From Desulfosporosinus sp. (lineage in GTDB: Bacteria > Bacillota > Desulfitobacteriia > Desulfitobacteriales > Desulfitobacteriaceae), in assembly GCA_031292055.1 (NCBI GenBank), contig JARLHV010000074.1:1-47776 (forward strand): a stretch of 47,776 nucleotides of DNA. Direction: 5' to 3'. Position 1 is the first letter of the stretch; each line of letters opens with the position of its first letter. Under the pieces are notes generated by a model. It saw only the letters and a program-made list of their open reading frames with translations, made no database searches and was not told the DNA's origin. This document shows positions 40,696 through 47,776 of the stretch, one piece after another. The translations under genes were made by a program, and so were the position numbers.

Positions 40696-42804
40696 ATGAT
40701 TAGAGATAGCAGAATTTGGAATTCTGTCATTATAGGAAAACCAGTTATAGAAAGTATCGATGTGGATATTAACTCGCAGTCTTTGCGTTTGCAGGTGGAT
40801 ATGATCTCCATTTTGCCCGACAGTATGCATAAGGCTTTAGATGGAAGGCGCCAAATTACAATCTGGGGCAAAGATTTAATGTTGGCCGGATTTCCAGACG
40901 AACTGGTGACAACCTCTCATTTTCGACAGTATGAGATTAACGAGAGTCGTAAATCTCGGGCCAGGGAGTTTTTTAAAAGCCGACTCCTTTCTTTCACAGT
41001 GGAAGCAGTGAAGAAGGATACCCAGAGAGTGTATTTTAACGGTAAGAATGTTTACTTCCACGATACCCCGATTACATTTAATCCCTATACCTCACAATTC
41101 ACGCCCATACCTATTATTGCGAAGGACGTGCCAGCGGAGCGTGTTCAAAGGATCTTTTACGAGAAGCTTCCTTCTATAGATTTTCTGTCGTATCAATACC
41201 CGGAAGATCCCCCCTTAATTATTGGGTATCAGAATTATTTTTTTGGCTGCAAGTCCGGATGGCTGGGGGAACTTCGACAACACTGGCGTATCTACTGTCC
41301 CGAAGGCGAAGACGTGACCTGTGTTCCCGCGGAAATCCCCGAAACTAAAATCTTAAGACGTGGGAGTTTAGCCTTCTTACTTGATGAGGATTTGAATGAA
41401 ATCAGCAACCATTTGTTATTTGGGAAACCCTTTCCTGCCAGCGAATTTATCAATCGGTTTGGTGGATCTTCTCACGCCGCATTAAGCTCAGAAAAGCGCT
41501 TACAGCTCGTCAACTCCACGACAGCGGATTCTGAGTCGGAAGTAACGTCGGCCGAGGTTCCCACGGTAGTAGGGAGCGAAGTGGCACGGCCTTCTGAGGA
41601 GGGAAAAACTGAGGTGTCAGAATTTGAAGCGCAAGAGGCACCAGATAGCGGAGAACAAACGTTTATCAACGATTTGAATCAGGTGGCTTTGTCGAATCAG
41701 CTTGTGTATGACATGGAAGACCTTGTGAATTTTCACATCGCGATTAAAACGGGTGCCTTGGTGGTTTTAGCAGGGATGTCCGGAGTTGGAAAATCGCAGC
41801 TCGTCATTAATTATGCTCGCGCCTTAGGCCTCTCTGGAGTAGATGAAGCTGGCGAAGAACGCAAACAGTTCCTCTTTATTCCGGTTCGGCCCCACTGGAA
41901 TGACGATGCCGACTTGATTGGTTTTTACGATGCGATTCATAAAGTTTATCGCCCCTCGGAAACAGGCCTTGTTGATTTGCTCATCGATGCCTCCAAAGAG
42001 GACAACAAAGACAAACTCTATCTTATCTGTTTTGATGAGATGAACTTGGCACGGGTAGAACATTATTTTAGTCAATTCCTGAGCATTTTGGAACTTTCTG
42101 AGGATCGCTACTTAACGTTATACAGCGAGAAAATCGCGCCCGAAGTGTATAATCGGCACGAGTATTCGCCGCGGGTTCCCATCGGAAACAATGTGTTTTT
42201 TGTTGGTACGGTAAACATTGATGAATCGTCGTTCCAATTTAGCGATAAGGTTCTTGACCGTGCGAATGTTATTAGACTCAAAATCTATGAGTCGTTGCGC
42301 GCCTGGAAGGGGATGTTTGAAGAAAAGGCATCCGGAAAACCTTCTGAAGAATGCGTTCAACTCTCACCTGTACCGGGTAAGGTATTTTCTTCATGGTGTA
42401 ATAATTCACCAACCGAGATTGGGTTGAGCGATGGCGAAATTGATTTTTTGGACGATTTAAACTCGGCCTTACGTAAAATTGATAAAGATCGGGTTGTGGG
42501 CTATCGAATTATTCGCCAAATTGGTTCCTATTTAAAGAACATTCCTTGCAATGTGGACGGGCAACGACTTCTCGATCGGGGCAAGGCGTTTGATTTACAA
42601 TTGGTGCAACGAATCATGACTAAGTTCAAAGGTCCAGAGTGTGACTTGGAACAGCTCTTTGGCAAATACACGGAGTGCGAGCAAGCAACAAGTCAAATCC
42701 TGCAGATGTTTGAAAAACACCATGCTGTTTCGACGTTCAGCTATTCACGAGATATCTGCCACAAAAAAGCAAAGGAGCTTTTGGATCATGGCTATGCATC
42801 TTGA
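40696..42804 (+). CDS. McrB-like AAA+ NTPase
   Basis: ATG 40696 lies 6-7 nt after GGGAGGA; GTG 40681 is inferior. The 702 residues hold an unrecognised N-terminal half (1-330, ending in an acidic linker SEVTSAEVPTVVGSEVARPS) and a C-terminal AAA+ module. The Walker A is AGMSGVGKSQL (359-369), Walker B LICFDEMNLARVEHYFSQFL with Asp447-Glu448, and a GTVNIDESSFQFSDKVLDRA stretch with Asn507 and Asp509. This placement of the N-x-D motif is the McrB/MrcB feature for GTP use. In McrBC the NTPase ring drives DNA translocation or loading of the McrC nuclease. The next gene starts inside its end. Confidence 0.88.
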   Translation: MIRDSRIWNSVIIGKPVIESIDVDINSQSLRLQVDMISILPDSMHKALDGRRQITIWGKDLMLAGFPDELVTTSHFRQYEINESRKSRAREFFKSRLLSFTVEAVKKDTQRVYFNGKNVYFHDTPITFNPYTSQFTPIPIIAKDVPAERVQRIFYEKLPSIDFLSYQYPEDPPLIIGYQNYFFGCKSGWLGELRQHWRIYCPEGEDVTCVPAEIPETKILRRGSLAFLLDEDLNEISNHLLFGKPFPASEFINRFGGSSHAALSSEKRLQLVNSTTADSESEVTSAEVPTVVGSEVARPSEEGKTEVSEFEAQEAPDSGEQTFINDLNQVALSNQLVYDMEDLVNFHIAIKTGALVVLAGMSGVGKSQLVINYARALGLSGVDEAGEERKQFLFIPVRPHWNDDADLIGFYDAIHKVYRPSETGLVDLLIDASKEDNKDKLYLICFDEMNLARVEHYFSQFLSILELSEDRYLTLYSEKIAPEVYNRHEYSPRVPIGNNVFFVGTVNIDESSFQFSDKVLDRANVIRLKIYESLRAWKGMFEEKASGKPSEECVQLSPVPGKVFSSWCNNSPTEIGLSDGEIDFLDDLNSALRKIDKDRVVGYRIIRQIGSYLKNIPCNVDGQRLLDRGKAFDLQLVQRIMTKFKGPECDLEQLFGKYTECEQATSQILQMFEKHHAVSTFSYSRDICHKKAKELLDHGYAS

Positions 42805-44590
42805 GGAGCCTGCGATTTCAGTCGTTTTTTTCATTGGTAGACAAGAGATCCCACGTTTGGTGAGTCAGGACAGTGTTATTGAAGTTTTTGAACGAGAGAA
42901 TCTGTACGTATCATTTACTTCGACTCAAGAGGAGGCCTGCCTTTACATTGATGGCTTAGATGGCTATGATTCTTTAAAGCTGCATCTCGATGAAGAAGGA
43001 ATTCCGTGCATAAAGCCAGGAACGCAACGCTTTGCTCTTTACAGTGATGTCAATGAGGATTATCCGCTGATTCCTGCGGATTATATGGTCTTTGTGAAGC
43101 GTAAAGGAGAAGTGAATGATGCTCTAGAAGCCACTCTTCGCGTCCGGCCCAATAATATTACGGAAGATCAACTTGACGTGATGCGCAGCGAGCTTAATGA
43201 AATGGTTCAGGGTCTGGCTTATGACCAAACTCGGACGGGTCATGGCATTAAATTATATGGGGAAAGTGGGTTGCTTCCCCCGATCGTGTTGGCGGAGTTC
43301 GTAATTTTGAATCACATGGTTAAGGAGCTAGGGGTAACCCTTGAGGATTTGGCACGCCGTCCAGATCAGTATTTGGAGCGGCAGTACCGAGAAGTAAAGA
43401 CCAACGTGAACTGTAAGCAGGACGCTAAGTCCTACCGTTGGTTGTTATCTGTTCAAGGACAACGAGCCAACGTGGCCGCTAAAAGCGAGACACAACCAGA
43501 AGTTATTATGGGGGTTATCGATCATTTTACGTATAATACGCTGGAAAATCGGATGGTGCTAGGTTTCCTATGTTATGTATCCTCTCAACTGGAGCTTGTT
43601 TTGCGAGCAATTCGATGCACAATTACCGAAGAATATAAGGCGATTGAGATGAGAGCTCCCTATGTTGTCCTGCAAAAATCGACAAGCCATGAAGTACGGG
43701 CTCTGAAGGCCAAAATTGTAAGTCTTGAATCTATGGAACGGGAAATGCAAAAAGGGATTTTCCGTGTCAGAAAATATATGGAAAGCCCGGTGCTTAAAAA
43801 GCTCAAACCGTTGAGCGCCTCTAATCACTTCTCACTTAAGATTCAACGAGATTGGCGCTATAAGAAAATATTCACATGGTGGAAGCAGCTTAGAGCGCAG
43901 GATTTTCAGATGCCCATGTGTCAGGATTTTAAAGTGCAATGGAAGCGAACGGATGTTCTGTACGAATACTGGTGCTACATTAAAACGATTATTGCTTTGG
44001 AGCAGGTGGGGTATACTCCAGTTTCCGGTTGGATTTATGATGATTCTCATAAGGTAAACCTGGAATTTGTTTTCCCTGTGCTTCAAGATGATACCTTAGT
44101 AGAAATGACGAAAGGTACAATTCGTCTTTCCGTGCTGTTCAATGAAAAAATGGCGCGGGCCAAGCGCGGCGCGTTGAGGAGCAACCGTATTCTCTATATG
44201 GAAGGAACAAATTATAAGCCGGATATTAGGATTGACGTTTTTGACAATGATATTTATACCGGATCGATCATTGTGGATGCCAAATACCGTAAACGGCTAA
44301 ATATCTGGAATAATGATAGGGTAGAGGATGAGAACCGTCCTAAAAACATGAATACTTTGCAAAATTATTCTAATTCCCTAAAGTTCGTGGGTGATGCAGC
44401 TGGGGTGTCTAAGACCATCAGGGTCATTGCCCTTCATCCAAGTCATGGGCCAGTGGTAGAAGACATCGAGGATACGAATGTCAGCCTGATTCAGCTCCGG
44501 CCGAAGGAGCGTTTAACGCATTATTCGGAGTATTTGGAGCGCTTGATCCTTCGCCATTATAATTTTTCTCCATATTTCGCCAATAATTGA
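42788..44590 (+). CDS. DUF2357 protein with PD-(D/E)XK nuclease (McrC-like)
   Basis: ATG 42788 follows AAGGAG and overlaps the McrB-like stop by 17 nt, so the pair is co-translated. The 600-residue protein has a DUF2357-like N-terminal region (LYGESGLLPPIVLAEFVILN; REVKTNVNCKQDAKSYRWLL). The C-terminal third contains a nuclease core: Pro478-Asp479 in YKPDIRIDVFDNDIYTG, then Asp497-x-Lys499 in SIIVDAKYRKRLN, the PD-(D/E)XK arrangement (PDDEXK_7/DUF524 type). This is the effector nuclease expected beside an McrB NTPase. Its 3' end overlaps the convergent amidohydrolase gene by 34 nt. Confidence 0.88.
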   Translation: MAMHLEEPAISVVFFIGRQEIPRLVSQDSVIEVFERENLYVSFTSTQEEACLYIDGLDGYDSLKLHLDEEGIPCIKPGTQRFALYSDVNEDYPLIPADYMVFVKRKGEVNDALEATLRVRPNNITEDQLDVMRSELNEMVQGLAYDQTRTGHGIKLYGESGLLPPIVLAEFVILNHMVKELGVTLEDLARRPDQYLERQYREVKTNVNCKQDAKSYRWLLSVQGQRANVAAKSETQPEVIMGVIDHFTYNTLENRMVLGFLCYVSSQLELVLRAIRCTITEEYKAIEMRAPYVVLQKSTSHEVRALKAKIVSLESMEREMQKGIFRVRKYMESPVLKKLKPLSASNHFSLKIQRDWRYKKIFTWWKQLRAQDFQMPMCQDFKVQWKRTDVLYEYWCYIKTIIALEQVGYTPVSGWIYDDSHKVNLEFVFPVLQDDTLVEMTKGTIRLSVLFNEKMARAKRGALRSNRILYMEGTNYKPDIRIDVFDNDIYTGSIIVDAKYRKRLNIWNNDRVEDENRPKNMNTLQNYSNSLKFVGDAAGVSKTIRVIALHPSHGPVVEDIEDTNVSLIQLRPKERLTHYSEYLERLILRHYNFSPYFANN

Positions 44591-46164
44591 CCGGCATTTA
44601 TTTCCGTTAACGTTCCATCATCTAGAGCTACTTGGCCATTAACTAGCGTGTACTTAACCCCTTTGGCCATAGTTACGGGATTATTATAATCAATTTCTTC
44701 GTTGGAGGGATAAGCATAATTATCCAAATCGATTATAGCTATATCGGCGGCTTTTCCCTTAGCGAGTATCCCCCGATCACTCAATCTGAACTGTTGTGCT
44801 GGTAAGGAAGTGATCCTTCTGATAATCTCTTCTAATTTAACGCCTTTTTGCCTGCAGAGGTCAAAAAATATGGGAAAGGCTCCATTTCTAAATAGTTCAT
44901 ACCAGTCATAAGGGTCGTTGGTATCTCCAAATATCTTATCTGACCCGACCATGACGAAAGGATTGCTGGCAATAGTATCCGCATAGGGCAAGCCTGGAAA
45001 ATCCCAGCGGTTAAGTCCACCCTGACAGAAGGTCAGTTTAGGACTGTCATTTTCGATTAGATTGAGAAGGAGTTCATCGACAGCTAGGTTTCTCTCGGCA
45101 GCAATTTCCTTTAAGGTGCGATTTTCCATATGCGGATCATCGGGATTAATAACTATGAGTTTGTCTTTAAATCGAATCTTTTTTAAAAGTTTCCGCCTTG
45201 CCTCAGGAGTCGGGCAGGTTTCTTGTAAACTATTTGAGCCTAGCGCGAAGGGTTTAGAGGATGCTGAACCTATAAACTGCAGGAAGCGGTCTTTGCGCTT
45301 GAAGTGACCGCTGGTCTTGGGGATAGTATCAACTGCAATTTCCAGGCCTCTTGCCCTGGCGGCCAGAAGTTCATCAAAAGCCTCAGGATTGGTTGGCGTT
45401 AGATGAGACACTTGGACTCGTATACCTGCGGCTTCACCGATTCTTATGGCTTCTTTAACGGCTGCCAAGATGCCAATATAGTTTCTGATATGAGAGGTAT
45501 AAATACCATCATATTTTTGGACGAGCTTCGCTAGTCTAATTAGTTCATTAGTGTCGGCATATTTGCTAGGGATATAGGCTAAGCCTGTTGATATCCCTAA
45601 GGCCCCCTGTTCCAGACCCTCTTCAGTTAGATAGTGTATTTCCTTTTCCTGCTCGGCGGTCGGTTTCCCAGTCTTTGAGTCTCCCATAACACTCCATCGT
45701 AACGTGCCATGCCCTAAGAGAAATCCCATGTTTACGTTGGTACCTTTGTTCCTGATAACGTCTATATAGGTTGAAAAATCAGACCAAGCAGGTACTGAGC
45801 GTTGATTGCTTGCTTTGGCTGCCCTGGAAATAAGCCCTTTATTAGTCATATACTCGTAAATATTATCCGAGGAATAGGGGGTTATGGAATGTCCACAGTT
45901 GCCATTAATCGTAGTGGTAACCCCCTGGCGCAGAAATTCCTCAAACTTACCACTCGCTAAAACCGTAAGTTCGGCATGGACATGGGGGTCAATAAAACCC
46001 GGACAGACCGTTAAGCCTGAAGCATCAATAACTCTTGCTGCTGCGCATTCAATTGTGCCGATATCTATAATTTTCCCAGCACTTACGGCCAGATCAGCAT
46101 AGAAGCCAGGTTTTCCGGTACCATCGATGATGAAACCATTTTTTATTAACAGATCACAATACAT
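44557..46164 (-). CDS. N-acyl-D-amino-acid deacylase-like amidohydrolase (D-aminoacylase family)
   Basis: The 535 residues show the amidohydrolase superfamily: LLIKNGFIIDGTGKPGFYAD at the start, VCPGFIDPHVHAELTVLA with the metal-binding HxH, GVTTTINGNCGHSITPY with the Cys found in D-aminoacylases, GALGISTGLAYIPSKYADT, IYTSHIRNY and VQVSHLTPTNPEAF with later His ligands, and a C-terminal KGKAADIAIIDLDNY. D-aminoacylases release D-amino acids from N-acyl forms; dihydroorotase-like or peptidase-like substrates are possible. A AAAGGTGG site precedes ATG 46164. The 3' end overlaps the nuclease gene. Confidence 0.88.
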   Translation of the reverse strand: MYCDLLIKNGFIIDGTGKPGFYADLAVSAGKIIDIGTIECAAARVIDASGLTVCPGFIDPHVHAELTVLASGKFEEFLRQGVTTTINGNCGHSITPYSSDNIYEYMTNKGLISRAAKASNQRSVPAWSDFSTYIDVIRNKGTNVNMGFLLGHGTLRWSVMGDSKTGKPTAEQEKEIHYLTEEGLEQGALGISTGLAYIPSKYADTNELIRLAKLVQKYDGIYTSHIRNYIGILAAVKEAIRIGEAAGIRVQVSHLTPTNPEAFDELLAARARGLEIAVDTIPKTSGHFKRKDRFLQFIGSASSKPFALGSNSLQETCPTPEARRKLLKKIRFKDKLIVINPDDPHMENRTLKEIAAERNLAVDELLLNLIENDSPKLTFCQGGLNRWDFPGLPYADTIASNPFVMVGSDKIFGDTNDPYDWYELFRNGAFPIFFDLCRQKGVKLEEIIRRITSLPAQQFRLSDRGILAKGKAADIAIIDLDNYAYPSNEEIDYNNPVTMAKGVKYTLVNGQVALDDGTLTEINAGQLLAKYGEKL

Positions 46165-46352
46165 ATAGTTTTTCCACCTTTATTTAAAAGTAAATTCAAA
46201 AAGGGTTAGAGCCCAGTTAGAATGTTTTTGACACTTTGGCTGGGTAACACTTTGTCCACCATCGACATAGTTTGTATTGAGAGCAGTTGGCAGGAGCCAG
46301 TTGCTTTTGATTTTAAAAAATATTTGTTCTACGTCGAAAGGAGGTGAAGACT

Positions 46353-46574
46353 ATGGCTGTTATTGCCAGTGCCAAAGACACCGTGCTGGTAGTGAACTTT
46401 CAGACGGGTTTAACTCCAGCTGGTTCACCCATACTTCGTCAGCGCAGCATTCAAAATGTAAGATCCAATGCTGCAGATCAGGACGTCTATGATGTGGCTA
46501 CGGCACTTTATGGACTTCAGAATTACCCTTTAATCAGCGTACGGCGGGACAATCGAGTTGACTTGGCGGAGTAG
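46353..46574 (+). CDS. DUF1659 family protein
   Basis: ATG 46353 follows AAAGGAGGTG with good spacing. The 73 residues (KDTVLVVNFQTGLTPAGSPI, LRQRSIQNVRSNAADQDVYD, VATALYGLQNYPL) match the short Firmicute family DUF1659, which usually sits next to DUF2922, as here. No function is known. Both may be small cytoplasmic or spore-related proteins. Confidence 0.85.
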   Translation: MAVIASAKDTVLVVNFQTGLTPAGSPILRQRSIQNVRSNAADQDVYDVATALYGLQNYPLISVRRDNRVDLAE

Positions 46575-46636
46575 TAGTATATTTGAGCGGTGATTTAGGT
46601 GAACGGAACGGATAGGATAGGAAAGGAGAAAAAGGA

Positions 46637-46876
46637 ATGGCTAGTACCAGCAGAAAAGTGTTGCGCATGACGTTCAACACTGCCACAGGTAGTGCAGTAA
46701 GTATCACTTTGCCGGACCCTAAAGCAGATTTAACGTCGGCTCAAATCGAAGCCGTCATGGATCAAATCATCGCTAAGGACATTTTTCTAACCTCCGGTGG
46801 TGCGCTTGTATCCAAACGAGATGTCAAGATTGTCGGCACTACTACTGATGACCTGTATGATTTGCCAATAGCATAA
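46637..46876 (+). CDS. DUF2922 family protein
   Basis: ATG 46637 follows AAAGGAGAAAAAGGA. The 79 residues (SRKVLRMTFNTATGSAVSIT, LPDPKADLTSAQIEAVMDQI) match DUF2922, a small family of unknown function that is commonly paired with DUF1659. The YvrJ-type third gene often seen in this locus is not present downstream. Confidence 0.87.
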   Translation: MASTSRKVLRMTFNTATGSAVSITLPDPKADLTSAQIEAVMDQIIAKDIFLTSGGALVSKRDVKIVGTTTDDLYDLPIA

Positions 46877-46954
46877 ACGAGGTGCGAAGTCCGCAGGTGG
46901 AGTTTGAAAAATAAAATTTCAAATTTAAGCAATATAGGCCTGCGTATAAGATGG

Positions 46955-46990
46955 GGGGAGGAGGATCGTTAGATTTACTCCTCTCCTTTT
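46955..46990 (+). terminator. Terminator after the DUF1659/DUF2922 pair
   Basis: A 9-bp GC-rich stem (46955-46963 with 46978-46986, one G-T pair) is followed by TTTTATTAT. The stretch 46990-47186 holds no supported gene. Confidence 0.85.
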
Positions 46991-47186
46991 ATTATATCTT
47001 TGATCCATCATTGTAGCTATCTACGCATTTTGTACTATTAAATATACTGAGCGAGAAATTATTGATTTGCGTAAAGGCGGAGAAGCACTTATTATTTAAG
47101 GAAAGGGTAGTTAACTGCACCTAAAAAACATTGTAAAACATACTAAAATGTTCTCAGAAATAAACTTTTGCTTGGAGGAATAGAAG

Positions 47187-47474
47187 ATGGAAAACGATAA
47201 ATTTCAAGAGTTTATAGGGGATCAGTTTGCTAAAATGTTTCAAGAGATGCAAAAGGTAAGTGGAGAATTACAGAAGGTAAAGGACGATGTACAAGGAGTA
47301 AAAGACATCCAACTTCGTATGGAAAATGATCTCAATAACAAGGTGGGAAAAGTGTGTGAATTCATAGAGGTTCAAAGAGATGTTAACAAGGAAATAGTAG
47401 AAAGGCTAGAACGGATCGAAGTAAAGATTGAAGTTCTGCAACTGGAAACCGCCCATATTAGAAGGGTGAAATAA
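47187..47474 (+). CDS. Small coiled-coil protein, unknown function
   Basis: ATG 47187 follows TTGGAGGAATAGAAG. The 95 residues are almost wholly helical heptads: FAKMFQEMQKVSGELQKVKD, DVQGVKDIQLRMENDLNN, and IVERLERIEVKIEVLQLE. It should form a dimeric or trimeric coiled coil. Similar short proteins are common in Peptococcaceae, but I know no function. It stands alone between a terminator and the right-end repeats. Confidence 0.8.
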   Translation: MENDKFQEFIGDQFAKMFQEMQKVSGELQKVKDDVQGVKDIQLRMENDLNNKVGKVCEFIEVQRDVNKEIVERLERIEVKIEVLQLETAHIRRVK

Positions 47475-47587
47475 GTAATAATGAACATACTTAACCTTGA
47501 TTCCCGTGAAAAATTATACCTACATTAATAAACAAAACCGGATTTTACTGGCATTTTGGTGTTTTTGTAGGTACTCAGTTAATCAAC

Positions 47588-47622
47588 CACAGATTGCACA
47601 GATTGCACAGATTAACACAGAA
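47588..47622. repeat. CACAGATT short tandem repeats
   Basis: CCACAGATT, GCACAGATT, GCACAGATT and AACACAGAA follow one another. This type of cacagatt array is commonly seen beside GxxExxY genes; here it lies just past the stop of such a gene on the minus strand. Confidence 0.7.
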
Positions 47623-47638
47623 TAAATACATTTTGGCT

Positions 47639-47776
47639 CTAAACTACAAATCGCTTGTAACTCAATTGATGATCGCCAAAGTTGATTAAAAGGCCTCGTT
47701 TTAACTCTGTGGCTTTCAGATAATTTGTAATTTGTGCCTCTTCATTGACTCCCATCTTCGAAACGGACTTTAGCTC
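47639..47776 (-). CDS. GxxExxY family protein (C-terminal part, cut by window edge)
   Basis: The minus-strand frame is open from the right edge to TAG at 47639, 45 residues. The end ELKSVSKMGVNEEAQITNYL, KATELKRGLLINFGDHQLSY and KRFVV is the usual C-terminus of the GxxExxY family (ELKav..l...he.Qll.YLkatg...GlLiNFg....kRiv), a PD-(D/E)XK-like fold of unknown function. The N-terminal part with the name motif lies outside the window. Confidence 0.85.
   Translation of the reverse strand, partial: ELKSVSKMGVNEEAQITNYLKATELKRGLLINFGDHQLSYKRFVV

Overview
The window looks like chromosome of a low-to-medium G+C anaerobic Firmicute, most like the Desulfosporosinus/Desulfitobacterium group (Peptococcaceae). 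The hints are strong AGGAGG ribosome sites, a DUF1659/DUF2922 small-protein pair, a cobT-cobU-cobS operon behind a cobalamin riboswitch, a chromosomal ParM-like gene, many TTG/GTG starts and a collagen-like surface protein. This placement is an impression from gene content, not the result of a database search.

Layout. Positions 1-2288 hold the end of a DNRLRE-type protein with a collagen-like Gly-Xaa-Thr tail (cut by the left edge), a methyltransferase remnant, a TetR regulator with its promoter/operator, and a truncated isoprenylcysteine-methyltransferase-like gene. Positions 2479-18118 hold the main novelty: nine tightly packed same-strand genes (about 15.6 kb) encoding large, mostly beta-rich proteins without signal peptides. 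They include a DUF6603-like protein, a protein with a C-terminal Hint (intein/hedgehog-like) domain, a DUF6765-like protein with apparently lost metal ligands, a 1168-residue protein with a helical insert, and two proteins ending in Ig-like domains. I know no characterised system with this composition; it is the best candidate for an undescribed multiprotein assembly.

Positions 18593-20149 hold small membrane-protein genes on both strands, including a 17-residue leader peptide overlapping its downstream gene. Positions 20441-30860 are ordinary chromosome with some scars: a nitroreductase remnant running into a SanA/YdcF-like gene, GNAT, CDF transporter, SGNH hydrolase, PspA with a Tim44-like partner, TVP38/TMEM64, a GAF-GGDEF diguanylate cyclase, HD and CmpB-like genes, and a PLP aminotransferase. 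Positions 30921-33722 are the B12 lower-ligand assembly operon with its riboswitch. Positions 33886-37138 carry a ParM-like actin with a partner containing a duplicated acidic motif, then a CNNM/CorC protein that seems to start at a non-standard codon. An asparagine synthetase follows on the minus strand.

Positions 39209-44590 are a second point of interest: a protein with a 33-copy 9-bp repeat (Val/Leu-Glu-Ala/Thr), an McrB-like AAA+ protein and a DUF2357/PD-(D/E)XK nuclease. This is a McrBC-type (type IV restriction, CoCoNuT-like) defence locus. The right end holds a D-aminoacylase-like amidohydrolase, the DUF1659/DUF2922 pair, a small coiled-coil protein and the C-terminus of a GxxExxY protein cut by the window edge.
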